A DNA stretch of 64,000 nt from Paraglaciecola arctica BSs20135. GTDB taxonomy: Bacteria > Pseudomonadota > Gammaproteobacteria > Enterobacterales > Alteromonadaceae. Below the pieces are notes generated by a model that saw only the letters and a program-made list of their open reading frames with translations, ran no database searches and was not told the origin of the DNA. Below are positions 17,412 through 29,085 of the stretch, in pieces. The number at the start of each line of letters is the position of its first letter. The first letter of the stretch is position 1. Location of the stretch: NCBI RefSeq assembly GCF_000314995.1, contig NZ_BAEO01000013.1, positions 61,834 to 125,833 of the forward strand, read 5' to 3'. Both the position numbers and the translations under genes were made by a program.

Positions 17412-18833
17412 ATGAAACCTGTTGTTTTAGCTGGTGGAAGTGGTAGTCGTTTGTGGCCTAAATCAAGAGCGGCTTTGCCTAAGCAGTTTCTAAGCCTCAC
17501 CAGTGATTTGACTATGTTGCAAGACACTATCGCAAGGCTAGCGGGCACAGATGCCGACCAACCTATTGTTATTTGTAATGATGCCCATCGCTTTTTAGTC
17601 GCAGAGCAACTTCGTCAACAAGATATTCAGCACGGTGGTATTTTGCTCGAACCAATGGGACGTAATACCGCACCGGCTATTGCTTTGGCTGCTTTGCATG
17701 CTTCGCTAAATGGTGAAGATCCGATTTTACTTATTTTAGCCGCCGACCATTTGATAAATGATGCATCAGAATTTCATAAAGCTATCACTCAGGCCGAAGC
17801 GTTAGCCAAGTTAGGTAAATTAGTCACTTTTGGTATTGTGCCCGACTCGGCCCATACAGGTTACGGGTACATTAAACGTGGCGACAAGGTTGCCAGTGCA
17901 GATGTTGGTTTTGATGTGGCCAGCTTTGTTGAAAAACCAGATTTAGCCACGGCACAACAGTATGTTGATTCTGGCGAATATTATTGGAACAGCGGCATGT
18001 TTATGTTTAAAGCTAGTCGTTACCTCCAAGAACTTGAAAAATATGCCCCTGAGATGCTGGCAATATGTAAAAAAGCCATTGCCTCTGAATCCGCAGATTT
18101 AGAATTTGTGCGTGTAGATGCTGAGGTTTTTGTTACTTGCCCTGATGATTCCATCGATTATGCCGTAATGGAAAAAACGGATTCTGCTTGTGTGGTGCCA
18201 CTTGATGCAGGGTGGAGTGATGTGGGCAGTTGGTCGTCATTATGGGAAACAGCCAAGCAAAAAGATGCGAACAATAACGTGGTGATCGGCGATGCTATTC
18301 TTGATGGCGTCAGCAACAGTTATATCAATTCTGAACAACGCCTTATCTCTGTTGTGGGTTTAGACGATATTGTAGTGGTCGAAACCAAAGATGCGGTGTT
18401 GGTGGCCCATAAAGATAAAGTGCAAGACATCAAAAATGTGGTTAATCAACTTAAAGCAGAACATCGCCCTGAGTGGGAATTCCATCGCGAAGTCTTTAGA
18501 CCTTGGGGTAGTTATGACTCTATTGATAATGGTGAACGGTTCCAAGTAAAACGAATTACAGTCAAACCTGGCGAAAAACTCTCAGTGCAAATGCATCATC
18601 ACAGAGCGGAACATTGGATTGTGGTTTCAGGTACCGCAAAAGTCACTAATGGCGAGCAAACATTGTTGTTATCTGAGAACCAATCGACTTACATTCCAAT
18701 AGGTGTGGTACATGCATTGGAAAATCCTGGGCGTATACCGCTGGAACTTATCGAAGTGCAATCAGGATCCTATTTAGGTGAAGACGACATTGTGCGTTTT
18801 TCTGACCGTTACGGCCGTATCGAAACCAAATAG
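17412..18833 (+). CDS. manC: Mannose-1-phosphate guanylyltransferase / mannose-6-phosphate isomerase
   Basis: A bifunctional 473-residue enzyme making GDP-mannose, with an isomerase domain converting fructose-6-P and mannose-6-P. The N-terminal nucleotidyltransferase domain has [20 protein letters not shown], and further on [15 protein letters not shown] and [10 protein letters not shown]. The C-terminal cupin (type II PMI) has [29 protein letters not shown] and [15 protein letters not shown] use the ATG at 17412, eight bases after AGGA, rather than the overlapping GTG at 17409. It is followed by manB after 35 bases, a GDP-mannose pair for surface polysaccharide. Confidence 0.95.
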   Translation: MKPVVLAGGSGSRLWPKSRAALPKQFLSLTSDLTMLQDTIARLAGTDADQPIVICNDAHRFLVAEQLRQQDIQHGGILLEPMGRNTAPAIALAALHASLNGEDPILLILAADHLINDASEFHKAITQAEALAKLGKLVTFGIVPDSAHTGYGYIKRGDKVASADVGFDVASFVEKPDLATAQQYVDSGEYYWNSGMFMFKASRYLQELEKYAPEMLAICKKAIASESADLEFVRVDAEVFVTCPDDSIDYAVMEKTDSACVVPLDAGWSDVGSWSSLWETAKQKDANNNVVIGDAILDGVSNSYINSEQRLISVVGLDDIVVVETKDAVLVAHKDKVQDIKNVVNQLKAEHRPEWEFHREVFRPWGSYDSIDNGERFQVKRITVKPGEKLSVQMHHHRAEHWIVVSGTAKVTNGEQTLLLSENQSTYIPIGVVHALENPGRIPLELIEVQSGSYLGEDDIVRFSDRYGRIETK

Positions 18834-18868
18834 ACATAGTTGATTGTGACTTATACATAAGAGATTTT

Positions 18869-20314
18869 ATGAAAATTACATGTTTTAAGGCGTATGACAT
18901 ACGCGGTAAATTAATTGAACAACTAAATGAACAAGTGGCCTATCGCATTGGCCGTGCCTTTGCTGAGTATATGCAGGCTAAAACAGTGGTTGTTGGTGGA
19001 GACGTGAGATTAACCTCTGAGCCATTGAAGTTAGCCTTATCAACAGGTTTAATCGATGGCGGAGCAACAGTCACCGATTTAGGTATTACAGGTACCGAAG
19101 AAATTTATTTTGCCACTAAGTATCTTGGTGTTGATGGCGGTATCGAAGTCACAGCTAGTCATAACCCTATTGATTATAATGGTATGAAATTAGTTAAAAC
19201 TGACTCTAAACCTGTCAGTGGCGATACTGGTTTGTACGCTATTCGTGATTTGGCTGAAACGTATGCAGAAGTTGATGTTCAAGCTAGGCTTGAGTTTTAT
19301 TCGAATGGCTTGGTCAGTGAACAAGCATTTATTCAAGGTGAGGCCTCGGTGCAAGCCGATAAATTAAAGATAACGGGTCAGTATAGTGTTTTAGACAATA
19401 TGCAGCCTTATGTCGCCCATATGTTGTCTTATATTGATACAGACAACATCACTCCATTAAAATTGGTAGTTAATGCGGGTAATGGTGCGGCGGGTGACGC
19501 ATTAGATGCTATTCAAAGTGCCTTAGAAGCGGCCAACGTGCCGATTGAGTTTATCAAAGTGCATCATCAACCTGATGGTACTTTTCCAAATGGTATTCCT
19601 AATCCTTTATTGCCAGAGAGTAGGGCAGATACCGCTAATGCTGTTATCGAACACACTGCCAATATGGGCATTGCTTGGGATGGCGATTTCGACCGCTGTT
19701 TCTTGTTCGACGAAAAAGGTGATTTTGTTGAGGGGTATTATATTGTAGGTTTGCTTGCTAAAGCCTTTTTGGATAAAAAACCAGGTTCAAAAATTATTTA
19801 TGACCCTAGAGTTTATTGGAACACCGAAGATATTGTTTTAGCAGCAGGTGGTGTACCGATAAAAAGTAAAACTGGCCATGCTTTTATAAAAGAACGTATG
19901 CGCGCTGATGATGCAATATATGGCGGTGAAATGAGTGCTCATCATTATTTCCGTGATTTTGCCTATTGTGATTCAGGCATGATCCCATGGTTGTTGGTTG
20001 CTGAGTTGTTGTGCACCACACAAAAGCCCTTGTCGCAGCTAGTAAAAGAACGTATTGCTGCCTTCCCATCTTCAGGTGAAATTAACAGTACCCTAGCCGA
20101 TTCTGATGCCTCTATTAAAGCTGTATTGGATAAATATGAAGCCAGTGCCACAGTGGTGGATTACACCGATGGTATTGGTTTAGAGTTTGAAAATTGGCGC
20201 TTTAACTTACGCAAATCTAACACTGAACCTGTGGTTAGATTAAATGTTGAATCCAGAGCCGATATTGCATTGATGCAACAAAAAACCGCTGAATTATTGG
20301 CATTGTTGAAATAA
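18869..20314 (+). CDS. manB: Phosphomannomutase
   Basis: This 481-residue alpha-D-phosphohexomutase converts mannose-6-phosphate to mannose-1-phosphate for manC. Visible motifs are the N-terminal [10 protein letters not shown], the phosphoserine loop [18 protein letters not shown] (Ser about residue 97), the metal loop [15 protein letters not shown] (about 272), the sugar-specificity [13 protein letters not shown] and the phosphate-binding [16 protein letters not shown] near the end. The length is slightly above CpsG (456). It ends before a strong bidirectional terminator shared with lipA. Confidence 0.95.
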   Translation: MKITCFKAYDIRGKLIEQLNEQVAYRIGRAFAEYMQAKTVVVGGDVRLTSEPLKLALSTGLIDGGATVTDLGITGTEEIYFATKYLGVDGGIEVTASHNPIDYNGMKLVKTDSKPVSGDTGLYAIRDLAETYAEVDVQARLEFYSNGLVSEQAFIQGEASVQADKLKITGQYSVLDNMQPYVAHMLSYIDTDNITPLKLVVNAGNGAAGDALDAIQSALEAANVPIEFIKVHHQPDGTFPNGIPNPLLPESRADTANAVIEHTANMGIAWDGDFDRCFLFDEKGDFVEGYYIVGLLAKAFLDKKPGSKIIYDPRVYWNTEDIVLAAGGVPIKSKTGHAFIKERMRADDAIYGGEMSAHHYFRDFAYCDSGMIPWLLVAELLCTTQKPLSQLVKERIAAFPSSGEINSTLADSDASIKAVLDKYEASATVVDYTDGIGLEFENWRFNLRKSNTEPVVRLNVESRADIALMQQKTAELLALLK

Positions 20315-20333
20315 CCTGTCACGAACAAAAACT

Positions 20334-20363
20334 AAAAAGCCCAGCGATTTAACTGGGCTTTTT
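20334..20363. terminator. Bidirectional terminator between manB and lipA
   Basis: AAAAAGCCCAG (20334-20344) and CTGGGCTTTTT (20353-20363) form an 11-bp stem with an 8-base loop, with A and T runs on opposite sides. It serves manB rightward and lipA leftward. Confidence 0.92.
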
Positions 20364-20384
20364 GGTTTCTAGATAACTTAAATA

Positions 20385-21347
20385 TTATTTCACTTCTTCA
20401 CCAGCAGCCTGTTTATCTGCATGGTAACTAGAACGTACCATAGGGCCAGAAGCTGCGTGGCTAAAGCCTAATTCTTTGGCTACTTCACCAAGTTCATTAA
20501 ATTCGTCAGGGTGTACGTAACGTTTTAATGGGAAGTGGTGTTTACTGGGTTGTAAATATTGCCCCAAGGTCAGCATTTCTACATCATGTGAGCGTAAATC
20601 TTTTAATACTTCGGTTATTTCGTGTTTGTCTTCGCCCATGCCCATCATTAGGCCTGATTTTGTGGGAATATCAGGGTGCTGCTGTTTGAACTTCTTGAGT
20701 AGGTCCAACGACCATTGATAGTTAGCACCTGGTCGGCATTCCCGGTATAAACGTGGGATAGTTTCAAGGTTGTGATTAAAAACGTCGGGAGGGCTTATCT
20801 TGAGTATTTCAAGGGCTCTGTCCATACGGCCTCTGAAATCGGGCACTAACACTTCTATTTTAGTCGCAGGACTATGCTCGCGAATAGCGGCGATACAATC
20901 TACGAAGTGCTGAGCACCACCATCACGTAAGTCATCGCGGTCAACAGAGGTGATCACCACATATTTTAACTTCATCTCGGCAATGGTTTTGGCTAACTTT
21001 ATTGGCTCTTCTGCGCTAGGAGGTAAAGGTTTTCCGTGTGCCACATCACAAAATGGGCATCGACGGGTGCAAATATCACCTAAGATCATAAAGGTTGCAG
21101 TGCCGTGATTAAAACATTCGGCTAGGTTAGGGCAACTGGCTTCTTCACACACCGAATGCAAATTATTTTTGCGTAAGGTGTTTTTTATATGGTCAATTTT
21201 GTCTGTATTGCGCGGCAGCTTTATTTTGATCCACGCAGGTTTACGCAACATCTCTGCCTTTTCAGTTGGCATGATGGTGATAGGGATATGTTTAACTTTT
21301 TCGTCATCCCGAAGTTTTACTCCGGCTTGCGAGCGTGCGTTAGTCAT
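20385..21347 (-). CDS. lipA: Lipoyl synthase (radical SAM)
   Basis: The 320-residue enzyme inserts two sulfurs into protein-bound octanoyl groups. Both iron-sulfur cluster motifs are visible: the auxiliary C-x4-C-x5-C ([12 protein letters not shown]) and the radical-SAM C-x3-C-x2-C (CTRRCPFC), followed by [10 protein letters not shown]. Downstream are [48 protein letters not shown] and the C-terminal [15 protein letters not shown]. The start overlaps the end of lipB by 8 bases, indicating coupled translation in the dacA-ybeD-lipB-lipA order known from E. coli. Confidence 0.97.
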   Translation of the reverse strand: MTNARSQAGVKLRDDEKVKHIPITIMPTEKAEMLRKPAWIKIKLPRNTDKIDHIKNTLRKNNLHSVCEEASCPNLAECFNHGTATFMILGDICTRRCPFCDVAHGKPLPPSAEEPIKLAKTIAEMKLKYVVITSVDRDDLRDGGAQHFVDCIAAIREHSPATKIEVLVPDFRGRMDRALEILKISPPDVFNHNLETIPRLYRECRPGANYQWSLDLLKKFKQQHPDIPTKSGLMMGMGEDKHEITEVLKDLRSHDVEMLTLGQYLQPSKHHFPLKRYVHPDEFNELGEVAKELGFSHAASGPMVRSSYHADKQAAGEEVK

Positions 21348-22002
21348 TAAAACCTTCTCTGTATTCTTTGTTTTTTATGCCTAATAAGGCTGATAAATGA
21401 TCAGTCAGTTTGGTACCTGCTTCAACAAGTGTGTCAGGACCATTAAGTTGTGCGCAATCTACCATTTCCAGACCGGCATAACCACAGGGATTTATCCGTT
21501 TAAACGGGCTTAAGTCCATATTGACGTTTAAGGCCAAACCATGAAAAGAGCAACCTTTGCGTATTCTCAGTCCAATTGAACAGACTTTTTTGCCATCAAC
21601 ATAGACGCCAGGGGCATCTGCTTTAGGATAGGCATTTATAGCATATTCGTTTAGTGTATTAACCACACACTCTTCCAATGCAGTGACTAAGGTTCTTACA
21701 CCTAATTTGTTACGTTTAAGGTTAAGCAGCACATACATCATTTGTTGCCCGGGTCCATGGTAGGTGACTTGGCCACCTCTATCGACTTTAACTACTGGAA
21801 TGTCGCCAGGCATCAGCAGATGTTCTTCTTTACCCGCTTGGCCTTGGGTGAAAACCCCTTGATGTTCAACTAACCATATCTCGTCGACGGTTGTAGCGTC
21901 TCTGTTATTGGTGAAGTCTTGCATGGCCTGCCAGATGGGCAAGTAAGCTTGAACGCCTAATTGCCTGACTATTAATTTAATTGGCATTTTGCAGACAAAC
22001 AC
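21340..22002 (-). CDS. lipB: Octanoyl-[acyl-carrier protein]:protein octanoyltransferase
   Basis: This enzyme moves octanoate from acyl carrier protein to lipoyl domains, the step before LipA. Motifs include [36 protein letters not shown], the catalytic-lysine region [20 protein letters not shown] and the catalytic-cysteine region [11 protein letters not shown]. The frame opens with GTG at 22002, 3 bases after the ybeD stop. The ATG at 21987 ([11 protein letters not shown]) gives the more usual family start and 215 residues. It sits between ybeD and lipA in one operon. Confidence 0.95.
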   Translation of the reverse strand: MFVCKMPIKLIVRQLGVQAYLPIWQAMQDFTNNRDATTVDEIWLVEHQGVFTQGQAGKEEHLLMPGDIPVVKVDRGGQVTYHGPGQQMMYVLLNLKRNKLGVRTLVTALEECVVNTLNEYAINAYPKADAPGVYVDGKKVCSIGLRIRKGCSFHGLALNVNMDLSPFKRINPCGYAGLEMVDCAQLNGPDTLVEAGTKLTDHLSALLGIKNKEYREGFND

Positions 22003-22005
22003 ACT

Positions 22006-22269
22006 CTACAGAACAACTTTTACTAGTTCCAGTTTTGCAAGTTCGACATAAAGGGTTTCCATATGAGCTTTACTGGTAACTGTAATACTAAGTGAAATAG
22101 AGTGGTAATTACCTTTTGAACTGGGTTTTACTTTTGGCGCGTAATCGCCAGGCGCATGAACCTGTAAGCAAGAAATGACATCTTCTGGCAAACGTTCATG
22201 GGCAATGCCCATGATTTTAAAGGTTTGCTGGCATGGAAAATCCAGCAGTTGATCAAAATTTGTGTCCAT
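22006..22269 (-). CDS. ybeD: YbeD/DUF493 family protein
   Basis: An 87-residue protein of the YbeD family, a small ferredoxin-like fold resembling the regulatory ACT domain of phosphoglycerate dehydrogenase. Typical pieces are [14 protein letters not shown] near the start, the [18 protein letters not shown] centre and [13 protein letters not shown] at the end. E. coli YbeD has the same length and the same place between dacA and lipB. A role tied to lipoylation is suggested only by this constant neighbourhood. Confidence 0.94.
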   Translation of the reverse strand: MDTNFDQLLDFPCQQTFKIMGIAHERLPEDVISCLQVHAPGDYAPKVKPSSKGNYHSISLSITVTSKAHMETLYVELAKLELVKVVL

Positions 22270-22304
22270 CTTTCTCTCGAATATTTAATAAAACGGCAGT
22301 GTAA

Positions 22305-23477
22305 TTAACTATCAAAGCCAAGTTGTAATTTGACAAAATCAACCATACGGTCGATAAACCCACCTTCTTTTACTTCTTGTAAAGCGACCAAGGGGTATTC
22401 AGCAATATCTTCACCTTCAATTTGTAAGTACAGTTTGCCGACTACTTCGCCTTTGGCAATGGGAGCTTGTAAGTTTTTATCTAACTTAAAGTTAGCTTGC
22501 AAATTTTTGCTTTGGCCACGAGGAATATTAATTGGGGTATCTTGCAAAATACCAAGGTCGACAGTTTCTTTGTCACCCATAAAAATACGATGAGTTACGA
22601 AGCTATCACCGGCTTTATAAGGGGTAATAGTTTCAAAAAATCGGAAACCGTATTTGAGTAATTTTTTGTTTTCAACTTTACGTGCGCGCTCGCTGTCTGT
22701 GCCCATCACAACTGATATTAAACGCATATCGCCTTGGTAAGCCGAGGTAATTAAGCTGTATCCCGCATCTGAAGTATGACCTGTTTTTATGCCATCAACA
22801 TTCAGGCTTTTATCCCACAATAAGCCATTGCGGTTATATTGTTTAATATCATTAAAAGTAAATTCTTTTTCTGCATAGATTGCATATTCTTCTGGAACGT
22901 CACGTATCAGAGCTGCCGATAATATCGCCATGTCTCTTGGCGAAGTGTAGTGGTCACCATCATGCAGGCCATGACTATTAACAAAATGTGTGGAGGTCAT
23001 GCCAAGTTTGGTTGCATGCATATTCATCATGCTAGCAAAAGCATCTTCGCTGCCTGCAATATGTTCTGCCATTGCCACGCATGCATCATTACCAGATTGC
23101 ACGATAATACCGCGGTTGAGATCAGCTACCGATATCTTTTTGCCTACTTCGATAAACATCTTTGAAGAGTCTGGGAAATTCTTCGCCCAAGCATTTTCAG
23201 AAATAGTTACCAAATCAGTTTCTTTGATATTACCGTTAGCGAGTTCCATACCAATGACATAACTGGTCATCATTTTGGTTAAGCTAGCAGGCGGTAACTG
23301 AATGTCAGCGTTCTGCGACGCTATGACATTACCAGTTTGGAAGTCCATTAATATGAAACCTTTAGCTGAGACACTTGGTGCAGGTGGAATAACCACAGCA
23401 GCAGAAGCTGAAAATATGCATAAAAACAGGACTAGACTGTTTACGAGAGAACTGAAAGACGTTATTGGTTTAAGCAT
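22305..23477 (-). CDS. dacA: D-alanyl-D-alanine carboxypeptidase (PBP5/6 type)
   Basis: A 390-residue periplasmic low-molecular-weight penicillin-binding protein that trims the terminal D-Ala of peptidoglycan stem peptides. A signal peptide (SLVLFLCIFSASAAVV) is followed by the S-x-x-K motif in PPASLTKMM, the SGN motif in VQSGNDACVAMAEH and KTG in VDGIKTGHTSDAG. The C-terminal beta domain and a terminal amphipathic segment (FIDRMVDFVKLQLGF) suit peripheral membrane attachment, as in E. coli PBP5. A 244-base gap upstream probably holds its promoter, which would also drive ybeD-lipB-lipA. Confidence 0.96.
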   Translation of the reverse strand: MLKPITSFSSLVNSLVLFLCIFSASAAVVIPPAPSVSAKGFILMDFQTGNVIASQNADIQLPPASLTKMMTSYVIGMELANGNIKETDLVTISENAWAKNFPDSSKMFIEVGKKISVADLNRGIIVQSGNDACVAMAEHIAGSEDAFASMMNMHATKLGMTSTHFVNSHGLHDGDHYTSPRDMAILSAALIRDVPEEYAIYAEKEFTFNDIKQYNRNGLLWDKSLNVDGIKTGHTSDAGYSLITSAYQGDMRLISVVMGTDSERARKVENKKLLKYGFRFFETITPYKAGDSFVTHRIFMGDKETVDLGILQDTPINIPRGQSKNLQANFKLDKNLQAPIAKGEVVGKLYLQIEGEDIAEYPLVALQEVKEGGFIDRMVDFVKLQLGFDS

Positions 23478-23721
23478 TAAACTACCGTTTTTGAAAATGT
23501 TGTAAGAATAGAAGTCTTAGATACGTTTATCCAACATAAATCATGACCTCAAATTTTGCCCCGCAATATAGCACTTTGAAGGTTAAATTGCTGCTCAACT
23601 AATGACTAATCCTCAATAATATGGGAGATTTTGTCAGCTACAATAAAGTGAGACTCAAATTATTATAAAAAGTTTAAGTTTACTCAAGGTTTAACCAAGA
23701 AGAGTGACAAATCAATAGTGA

Positions 23722-24534
23722 CTAATCGGAGTAGATTTTATATGCACCAGGGTAATCATTACTTTTAAGAACGCTAAGCAACTCATCTGCCTCATGTTCG
23801 TCTGTCATGGGCCCAAGGTGTAACTTATAAATGCCTTTTTCAAATTTGGTTTTGTAGGGGCGTTGATATAAAGTTTTTAAACCTCTGGCCATCTTGTCTA
23901 TTTGTGTTTTGTTTTGTAAAGCCGCGACTTGGATAAAGACCCGTTGATTATTACTAATACTGGTCTCTTTTTTGATAATAGGGGAGCGTCCTACTGTGAT
24001 TTGTCCTTCTTGATCTACGTGGATAACGTCGATTTTTACCTCAGCTACGCCTGTTTTAAACATATCTAATTTTAACGCCGCTGCATAAGAGAGGTCTATC
24101 ACTCGACCACTATGAAAAGGTCCTCTATCGTTAACTCTAACCACTACTTGTTTGCCATTTTCTAAATTGGTAACACGCACAAAAGATGGCAATGGCAGGG
24201 TTTTGTGGGCCCCCGACATTTGGTACATATCGTAAATTTCACCATTAGCTGTTTGATGACCATGAAATTTCTGGCCATACCAACTGGCGTGCCCTTTATC
24301 GCTGAAACCTTTGCCGGTGTTGAGCGGCTTGTAGTGTATCCCTCTAATGGTATATGGACGCAAGTTAGCTGTGGCGTATGTCTCATATTTAGCGACTGCA
24401 TCATGGCTAGTCACCTTTTCAGGAACAACTTTAGGTGCTGAGTCGTGGTGTTGATTATAACGCCCTTTAGGAGCGCAACCAGCGATAATCAGAACTAAAG
24501 CTATAAAACAAAGGCAACGACTAAAATTTATCAT
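23722..24534 (-). CDS. rlpA: Septal ring lytic transglycosylase-type lipoprotein
   Basis: A 270-residue outer-membrane lipoprotein: the signal ends with the lipobox IIAGC (Cys20). A double-psi beta-barrel domain follows (GHASWYGQKFHGHQTANGE, TLPLPSFVRVTNLENGK, VVRVNDRGPFHSGRVIDLS), carrying residues of the RlpA glycan-cleaving fold. A C-terminal SPOR domain (RVFIQVAALQNKTQIDKMA to the end) binds denuded glycan at division sites. It is next to mltB (7-base gap), in the mrdA-rodA-mltB-rlpA-dacA wall cluster. Confidence 0.95.
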   Translation of the reverse strand: MINFSRCLCFIALVLIIAGCAPKGRYNQHHDSAPKVVPEKVTSHDAVAKYETYATANLRPYTIRGIHYKPLNTGKGFSDKGHASWYGQKFHGHQTANGEIYDMYQMSGAHKTLPLPSFVRVTNLENGKQVVVRVNDRGPFHSGRVIDLSYAAALKLDMFKTGVAEVKIDVIHVDQEGQITVGRSPIIKKETSISNNQRVFIQVAALQNKTQIDKMARGLKTLYQRPYKTKFEKGIYKLHLGPMTDEHEADELLSVLKSNDYPGAYKIYSD

Positions 24535-24541
24535 GGCAGGA

Positions 24542-25540
24542 CTAATTGTCTACTTTAGCTAAAGTTGCTGAGTCGAAGCCTTGTTTGAGTTGTTGGCTGA
24601 ATTGAAATACCGCCATTGCGTACAATGGGCTGTGGTTATAGCGGGTGATAGCGTAGAAATTAGGTAAACCTATCCAATATTCTTTGTTATTGGGTTGCTC
24701 AAACTCGAACAATTTGACACTCATATCTTTACTTAAGTTGGGCTCAGTAATACTTACGCCAGCGTCTTCTAACTGCGCCCATTTATGAGAGTACTTAAGT
24801 GATTTTGATAATAATTCCGAATATTGACTACCGCTAACTTGTGCTTTATAGGCAATATCGGTATTGGCCTTCCAGTGATGTTTTTTGAAATAATTGGCGA
24901 CACTTCCAATAGCATCAGCAGGATTGTTTAATAGATCCCGTACCCCATCACCGTCAAAATCTACTGCATAATGACGATAACTAGAGGAGATAAACTGACC
25001 CCACCCCATAGCCCCAGCATAGGAACCTTTAAGCTCGGTGATATCAAAGTTTTCTTCTTTAGCCAATAAAAACAATTCCGCTAGCTCCTTGCGGAAAAAC
25101 TTGGCCCTAGGTGGATAATGAAAACCTAAAGTGACCAGTGCATCTAGAACCGAATATTTACCGGTATATGTTCCATAAAATGTTTCTACACCTATGATCG
25201 CAACTATGATTTCAGCGGGTACACCGGTTTCTTCTTCTGCACGAGCTAATGTTTGTTGGTGGGTTTGCCAAAATGCTAAACCTTTTGTTAGGCGCTTTTC
25301 GGTGAGAAATATGGGGTAATATTGATGCCAAGGTTTGGCTTCCCAAGGTTTGGCAATAGATTTTAAAATGGCTTCATTTTTGTTGGCTTTTGCTAAAGTT
25401 GATTCAATCACACTACGATCAAACTGATGTTTATTAACCATCAAATCAATAAACTGCTTTTGTAGATCTACTGGCGAGGCTTGAATACTAAAGCCTGATA
25501 AACACAAACCTAATGTCAAAAATGATCTAAACAACTGCAT
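24542..25540 (-). CDS. mltB: Membrane-bound lytic murein transglycosylase B type
   Basis: The 332-residue product cleaves peptidoglycan glycan strands with formation of anhydro-muropeptides. It has a signal peptide (FLTLGLCLSGFSIQA) without a lipobox Cys, so it may be soluble in the periplasm rather than a lipoprotein. The catalytic Glu lies in IIGVETFYGTYTGKYSVLDAL. SYAGAMGWGQFISSSYRHYA and DFDGDGVRDLLNNPADAIGS are characteristic of MltB. It follows rodA after 21 bases and is in the same leftward unit. Confidence 0.95.
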   Translation of the reverse strand: MQLFRSFLTLGLCLSGFSIQASPVDLQKQFIDLMVNKHQFDRSVIESTLAKANKNEAILKSIAKPWEAKPWHQYYPIFLTEKRLTKGLAFWQTHQQTLARAEEETGVPAEIIVAIIGVETFYGTYTGKYSVLDALVTLGFHYPPRAKFFRKELAELFLLAKEENFDITELKGSYAGAMGWGQFISSSYRHYAVDFDGDGVRDLLNNPADAIGSVANYFKKHHWKANTDIAYKAQVSGSQYSELLSKSLKYSHKWAQLEDAGVSITEPNLSKDMSVKLFEFEQPNNKEYWIGLPNFYAITRYNHSPLYAMAVFQFSQQLKQGFDSATLAKVDN

Positions 25541-25561
25541 AGTTTCTCCTAAAAACTCTTA

Positions 25562-26680
25562 TTATTCTCGAGACATAATTCTTTTTTGAGTGCTAATGGC
25601 CATTAAAATACCAAAACCTGCTAGTAAGGTCACCATAGACGTACCGCCATAACTAACCAAAGGTAAAGGGACGCCAACGACAGGCAAAATACCTGAAACC
25701 ATGCCCATATTAACAAACACATAAACAAAAAAGGTCAGAGTAATACTACCGGCCAAAATTTTACTAAATGCATCTTGCGCCTTTACAGCGATTAACATGC
25801 CGCGAATTACAATAAAGGCATAAATAGACAACAGTCCTACCACGCCCCAAAAACCAAATTCCTCACTAAATACAGCAAAGATAAAATCAGTGTGAGGTTC
25901 GGGTAAAAATTCCAGCTGTGACTGAGTGCCTTGTAACCAACCTTTACCTTGTGCACCTCCTGAACCTATGGCAATTTGCGATTGAATAATATGATAACCC
26001 GCCCCTAAAGGATCACTTTCAGGATTGAGAAAAGTCAGAACCCTTTGTTTTTGATAATCTTGCATCAAAAACGTCCACATAATAGGGGTGAAAGCTGATA
26101 TAGCAATAGCAACAAAGGATATAAAGCGCCAGCTCATGCCAGCTAAAAACAGTCCAAAAACGCCTGAACATGCAATCAAAAGTGAGGTGCCTAAATCTGG
26201 CTGACGTGCAATCAATAAGGTGGGCACTGCAACCAATGCAAAGCCAACTAATATATGCCAAGTTTTAGGTGGCAAGTTAAATCGGGTAATATACCAGGCC
26301 ACCATCATAGGCACTGCTAGTTTCATGATTTCAGAAGGCTGAAAGCGAAATGCCCCTAAATCTATCCAGCGCTGAGCCCCTTTACTGGATACACCTATCA
26401 CTAGGACGGCAATTAACATGGCGATGCCAATAACGTAAAAATAAACGGACAATTTCTGATAAGCCATAGGGGGTATTTGTGCCACAACGAACATCACCCC
26501 TAGAGCCAATCCAAGGCGTGTTAGCTGTCTTTGAATTAGCCCAATATCTTGGCCTCCAGCTGAATAAATAGTCACTAAACCTACCGCCATTAACACCAGT
26601 AATCCAATCAATAGCGTACTATCACAATGTATTCTCTGTAAAAAAGTGCGACTGTTTGCAGCTAGCTTAGTTCTCATCAT
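25562..26680 (-). CDS. rodA: Rod-shape peptidoglycan polymerase RodA (SEDS)
   Basis: A 372-residue SEDS glycosyltransferase with about ten membrane helices, which builds lateral-wall glycan with PBP2. Recognisable pieces are [19 protein letters not shown] near the start, [50 protein letters not shown], and the terminal [27 protein letters not shown] holds the conserved catalytic-region Asp. The start overlaps the stop of mrdA by one base. Confidence 0.97.
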   Translation of the reverse strand: MMRTKLAANSRTFLQRIHCDSTLLIGLLVLMAVGLVTIYSAGGQDIGLIQRQLTRLGLALGVMFVVAQIPPMAYQKLSVYFYVIGIAMLIAVLVIGVSSKGAQRWIDLGAFRFQPSEIMKLAVPMMVAWYITRFNLPPKTWHILVGFALVAVPTLLIARQPDLGTSLLIACSGVFGLFLAGMSWRFISFVAIAISAFTPIMWTFLMQDYQKQRVLTFLNPESDPLGAGYHIIQSQIAIGSGGAQGKGWLQGTQSQLEFLPEPHTDFIFAVFSEEFGFWGVVGLLSIYAFIVIRGMLIAVKAQDAFSKILAGSITLTFFVYVFVNMGMVSGILPVVGVPLPLVSYGGTSMVTLLAGFGILMAISTQKRIMSRE

Positions 26681-28608
26681 TAGAGTTGCACCTCAGCTTG
26701 GGTAAGCTCAAGCTCCTCTTGTTCTTGCCCAAGATACTCAATGACTGTATGTTTAGGAAATGTTTGGCCCTTAAAATAATTATCCATCATTTTACGAGCA
26801 ATAGGTGCCGCTTCAGCGCCGCCGTGTCCTGCATTTTCTAACACTACAGTAACAGCTATTTGAGGTTTGTCGAAAGGGGCGTAACCCACATACATAGCGT
26901 TATCGCGGTTTTTCTTGGAGAGCTTTTCAGCATCATATTTTTCGTCTTGACCGATAGTGACTAATTGAGCTGTACCGGTTTTACCTGCCGAGATATAATG
27001 AGCCCCTCTAAATGCTTTACGTGCAGAGCCTTTTCGATTTACTGTACCGTACATGGCATCCAATACGATATCCCAATTGTGCTCGTCTTTTATGGCTATG
27101 GGACGCCTTTCTTTTATATCCTGTACTACTACTGCATCATTTTGCATATTACCGCGAATAATTTGTGGAATAATTCGTCTACCTTTATTGACCAAAGTAG
27201 TAATTGCTTGAGTGAGTTGTATAGGTGTAGCAGTCCAGTAACTTTGTCCTATGCCTATATTGATGGTATCACCGATATACCACGGGCGATTAAACAAGGC
27301 TTTGACAATCCCCCTGCTTGGCATAATGCCATCGGCTTCTTCATGTAAATCGATACCTGTATATTCACCAAACCCAAATTCGTTCATATTTTCACTGATC
27401 CGATCTATGCCTAATTTATAAGCCATATCATAGAAAAATATATCACAGGACACTTCGATTGCCTTAGTGACGTTCACCTTACCATGGCCCCATGGATTAT
27501 GATCTCGCCATACACGTTCAACATTTTTTAACTTATATTTTCCATAGTCATTAATCTCGCTTTCAAGTGTGATGACTTTTTCTTCAAGTCCAGCTAATGC
27601 TAAAAGCGGTTTAATCGTTGAGGCTGGCGGATATTGACCTTGGGTAGCTCGGTTAAACAAAGGGCGATCTGTGGTCAGTAATTTTTTGTAATTCTTACTG
27701 CTGATACCGTGCACAAACAGGTTGGGATCGTAACTAGGACTACTATATAAGGCTAATACACCGCCATCTCGAGGATCGATAGCAACAACAGAGCCTTTTT
27801 TTCCATCAAAGGCCTTTTCCGCTTCAAGTTGCAATTTCATATCGATATTTAACACTATATCTTGACCAGGAGCTGGTGGATTGAAGTCTAATATTCGTAT
27901 TATCCTGCCCTGATTATTTACCTCCACCTCTTGAAATCCTACTTTTCCGTGGAGCTTCTCTTCGTGGTATTTTTCTATGCCTCTTTTACCTATGTCATAA
28001 GTGGCTGCATAGTTTGCTTCAAATCCCGCTTCACTGAGTTTCTGTAAATCTTTTTTGTTAATTTTAGCTACGTAACCTAATACATGGGTAAGTGCGCTCC
28101 CATAAGGGTAATAGCGAGCGAGTCTTGCTTCGATAGATACCCCAGGATACTTATGTTGTTTAGCAGAAAATAGTGCGACTTCTTTAGATGTTAAACGGTT
28201 GACTAAGTTAACCGGCTTGAATCGCCTTGTGCCTTTTAAATCTTTATAAAAGTCACTGACATCTTCTTCGTCAATATCTAACAAGCTGCTTAGTGCCTTG
28301 ATGGTTAATTCTAGATCTTCAATATCTTCTGGAATAACTTGTAGACTAAAAACAGGACGATTTTCTGCTAACAATATACCATTTCGGTCATAAATTAAGC
28401 CACGGTTTGGGGCGACAGGTAATACTTTTATACGGTTACCATTTGCCCGAGTTTGGTAATCTTCGAAGCGACTTATTTGTAAATAATACAAATTTGTCAA
28501 CACCATGCCTATCATTACAAATACCACTAATAGTCCAATAAAAGTACGCCTTGCAAAAAGGTTTGCTTCTGCTGAATGGTCTTTTATAAGGATACGTGGT
28601 GACGGCAA
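26680..28608 (-). CDS. mrdA: Penicillin-binding protein 2 (transpeptidase)
   Basis: A 642-residue class B PBP that cross-links elongating cell wall together with RodA. A single N-terminal membrane helix ([21 protein letters not shown]) precedes the pedestal domain ([24 protein letters not shown]). The transpeptidase domain carries S-x-x-K in [12 protein letters not shown], the SxD/N motif in [13 protein letters not shown] and KTG in [12 protein letters not shown]. The C-terminal tail is acidic ([12 protein letters not shown]). Two bases separate it from rlmH upstream, so the unit is tightly packed. Confidence 0.97.
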   Translation of the reverse strand: MPSPRILIKDHSAEANLFARRTFIGLLVVFVMIGMVLTNLYYLQISRFEDYQTRANGNRIKVLPVAPNRGLIYDRNGILLAENRPVFSLQVIPEDIEDLELTIKALSSLLDIDEEDVSDFYKDLKGTRRFKPVNLVNRLTSKEVALFSAKQHKYPGVSIEARLARYYPYGSALTHVLGYVAKINKKDLQKLSEAGFEANYAATYDIGKRGIEKYHEEKLHGKVGFQEVEVNNQGRIIRILDFNPPAPGQDIVLNIDMKLQLEAEKAFDGKKGSVVAIDPRDGGVLALYSSPSYDPNLFVHGISSKNYKKLLTTDRPLFNRATQGQYPPASTIKPLLALAGLEEKVITLESEINDYGKYKLKNVERVWRDHNPWGHGKVNVTKAIEVSCDIFFYDMAYKLGIDRISENMNEFGFGEYTGIDLHEEADGIMPSRGIVKALFNRPWYIGDTINIGIGQSYWTATPIQLTQAITTLVNKGRRIIPQIIRGNMQNDAVVVQDIKERRPIAIKDEHNWDIVLDAMYGTVNRKGSARKAFRGAHYISAGKTGTAQLVTIGQDEKYDAEKLSKKNRDNAMYVGYAPFDKPQIAVTVVLENAGHGGAEAAPIARKMMDNYFKGQTFPKHTVIEYLGQEQEELELTQAEVQL

Positions 28609-28610
28609 AT

Positions 28611-29081
28611 TTATTCTCTATGGTAGGGATGGTTATTATTGATAGACCAAGCTCGATACAGACTCTCAGCTACAATTACGCGCACTAAAGGGTGTGGTAA
28701 GGTAAGACTCGACAACGACCACTTTTGTTCCGCAATTTTTATACATTCGGGGGCTAAGCCTTCTGGCCCACCAATTAATAAACTGACATCGCGGCCATCC
28801 ATTTGCCAACTTTCCATGGTTTTAGCCAATTTTGGCGTGTCCCAAGGTACACCTGTAACTTCTAAGGTGACCACTCTATTGCCTTTGGGAATGGCAGCTA
28901 GTGTTAATTCTCCTTCTTTTTGTAAGATACGTTTGATATCGGCATTTTTGCCACGTTTACCGGCAACTATTTCGGTTAGATGCAAAGGCATATCGGCAGG
29001 AAAACGTCTGCAATATTCTGAAAAACCTTGTTCAACCCAAGCGGGCATTTTCATGCCCACTGCGATCATTTGTATGCGCAC
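28611..29081 (-). CDS. rlmH: 23S rRNA pseudouridine-1915 N3-methyltransferase
   Basis: A 156-residue SPOUT-class methyltransferase that modifies pseudouridine 1915 in helix 69 of the large subunit. It shows the N-terminal [20 protein letters not shown], the SAM-binding loop [11 protein letters not shown], and the C-terminal [20 protein letters not shown] followed by [16 protein letters not shown]. The length matches E. coli RlmH (155). It lies 4 bases after rsfS in the usual order. Confidence 0.97.
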   Translation of the reverse strand: MRIQMIAVGMKMPAWVEQGFSEYCRRFPADMPLHLTEIVAGKRGKNADIKRILQKEGELTLAAIPKGNRVVTLEVTGVPWDTPKLAKTMESWQMDGRDVSLLIGGPEGLAPECIKIAEQKWSLSSLTLPHPLVRVIVAESLYRAWSINNNHPYHRE

Positions 29082-29085
29082 TGGC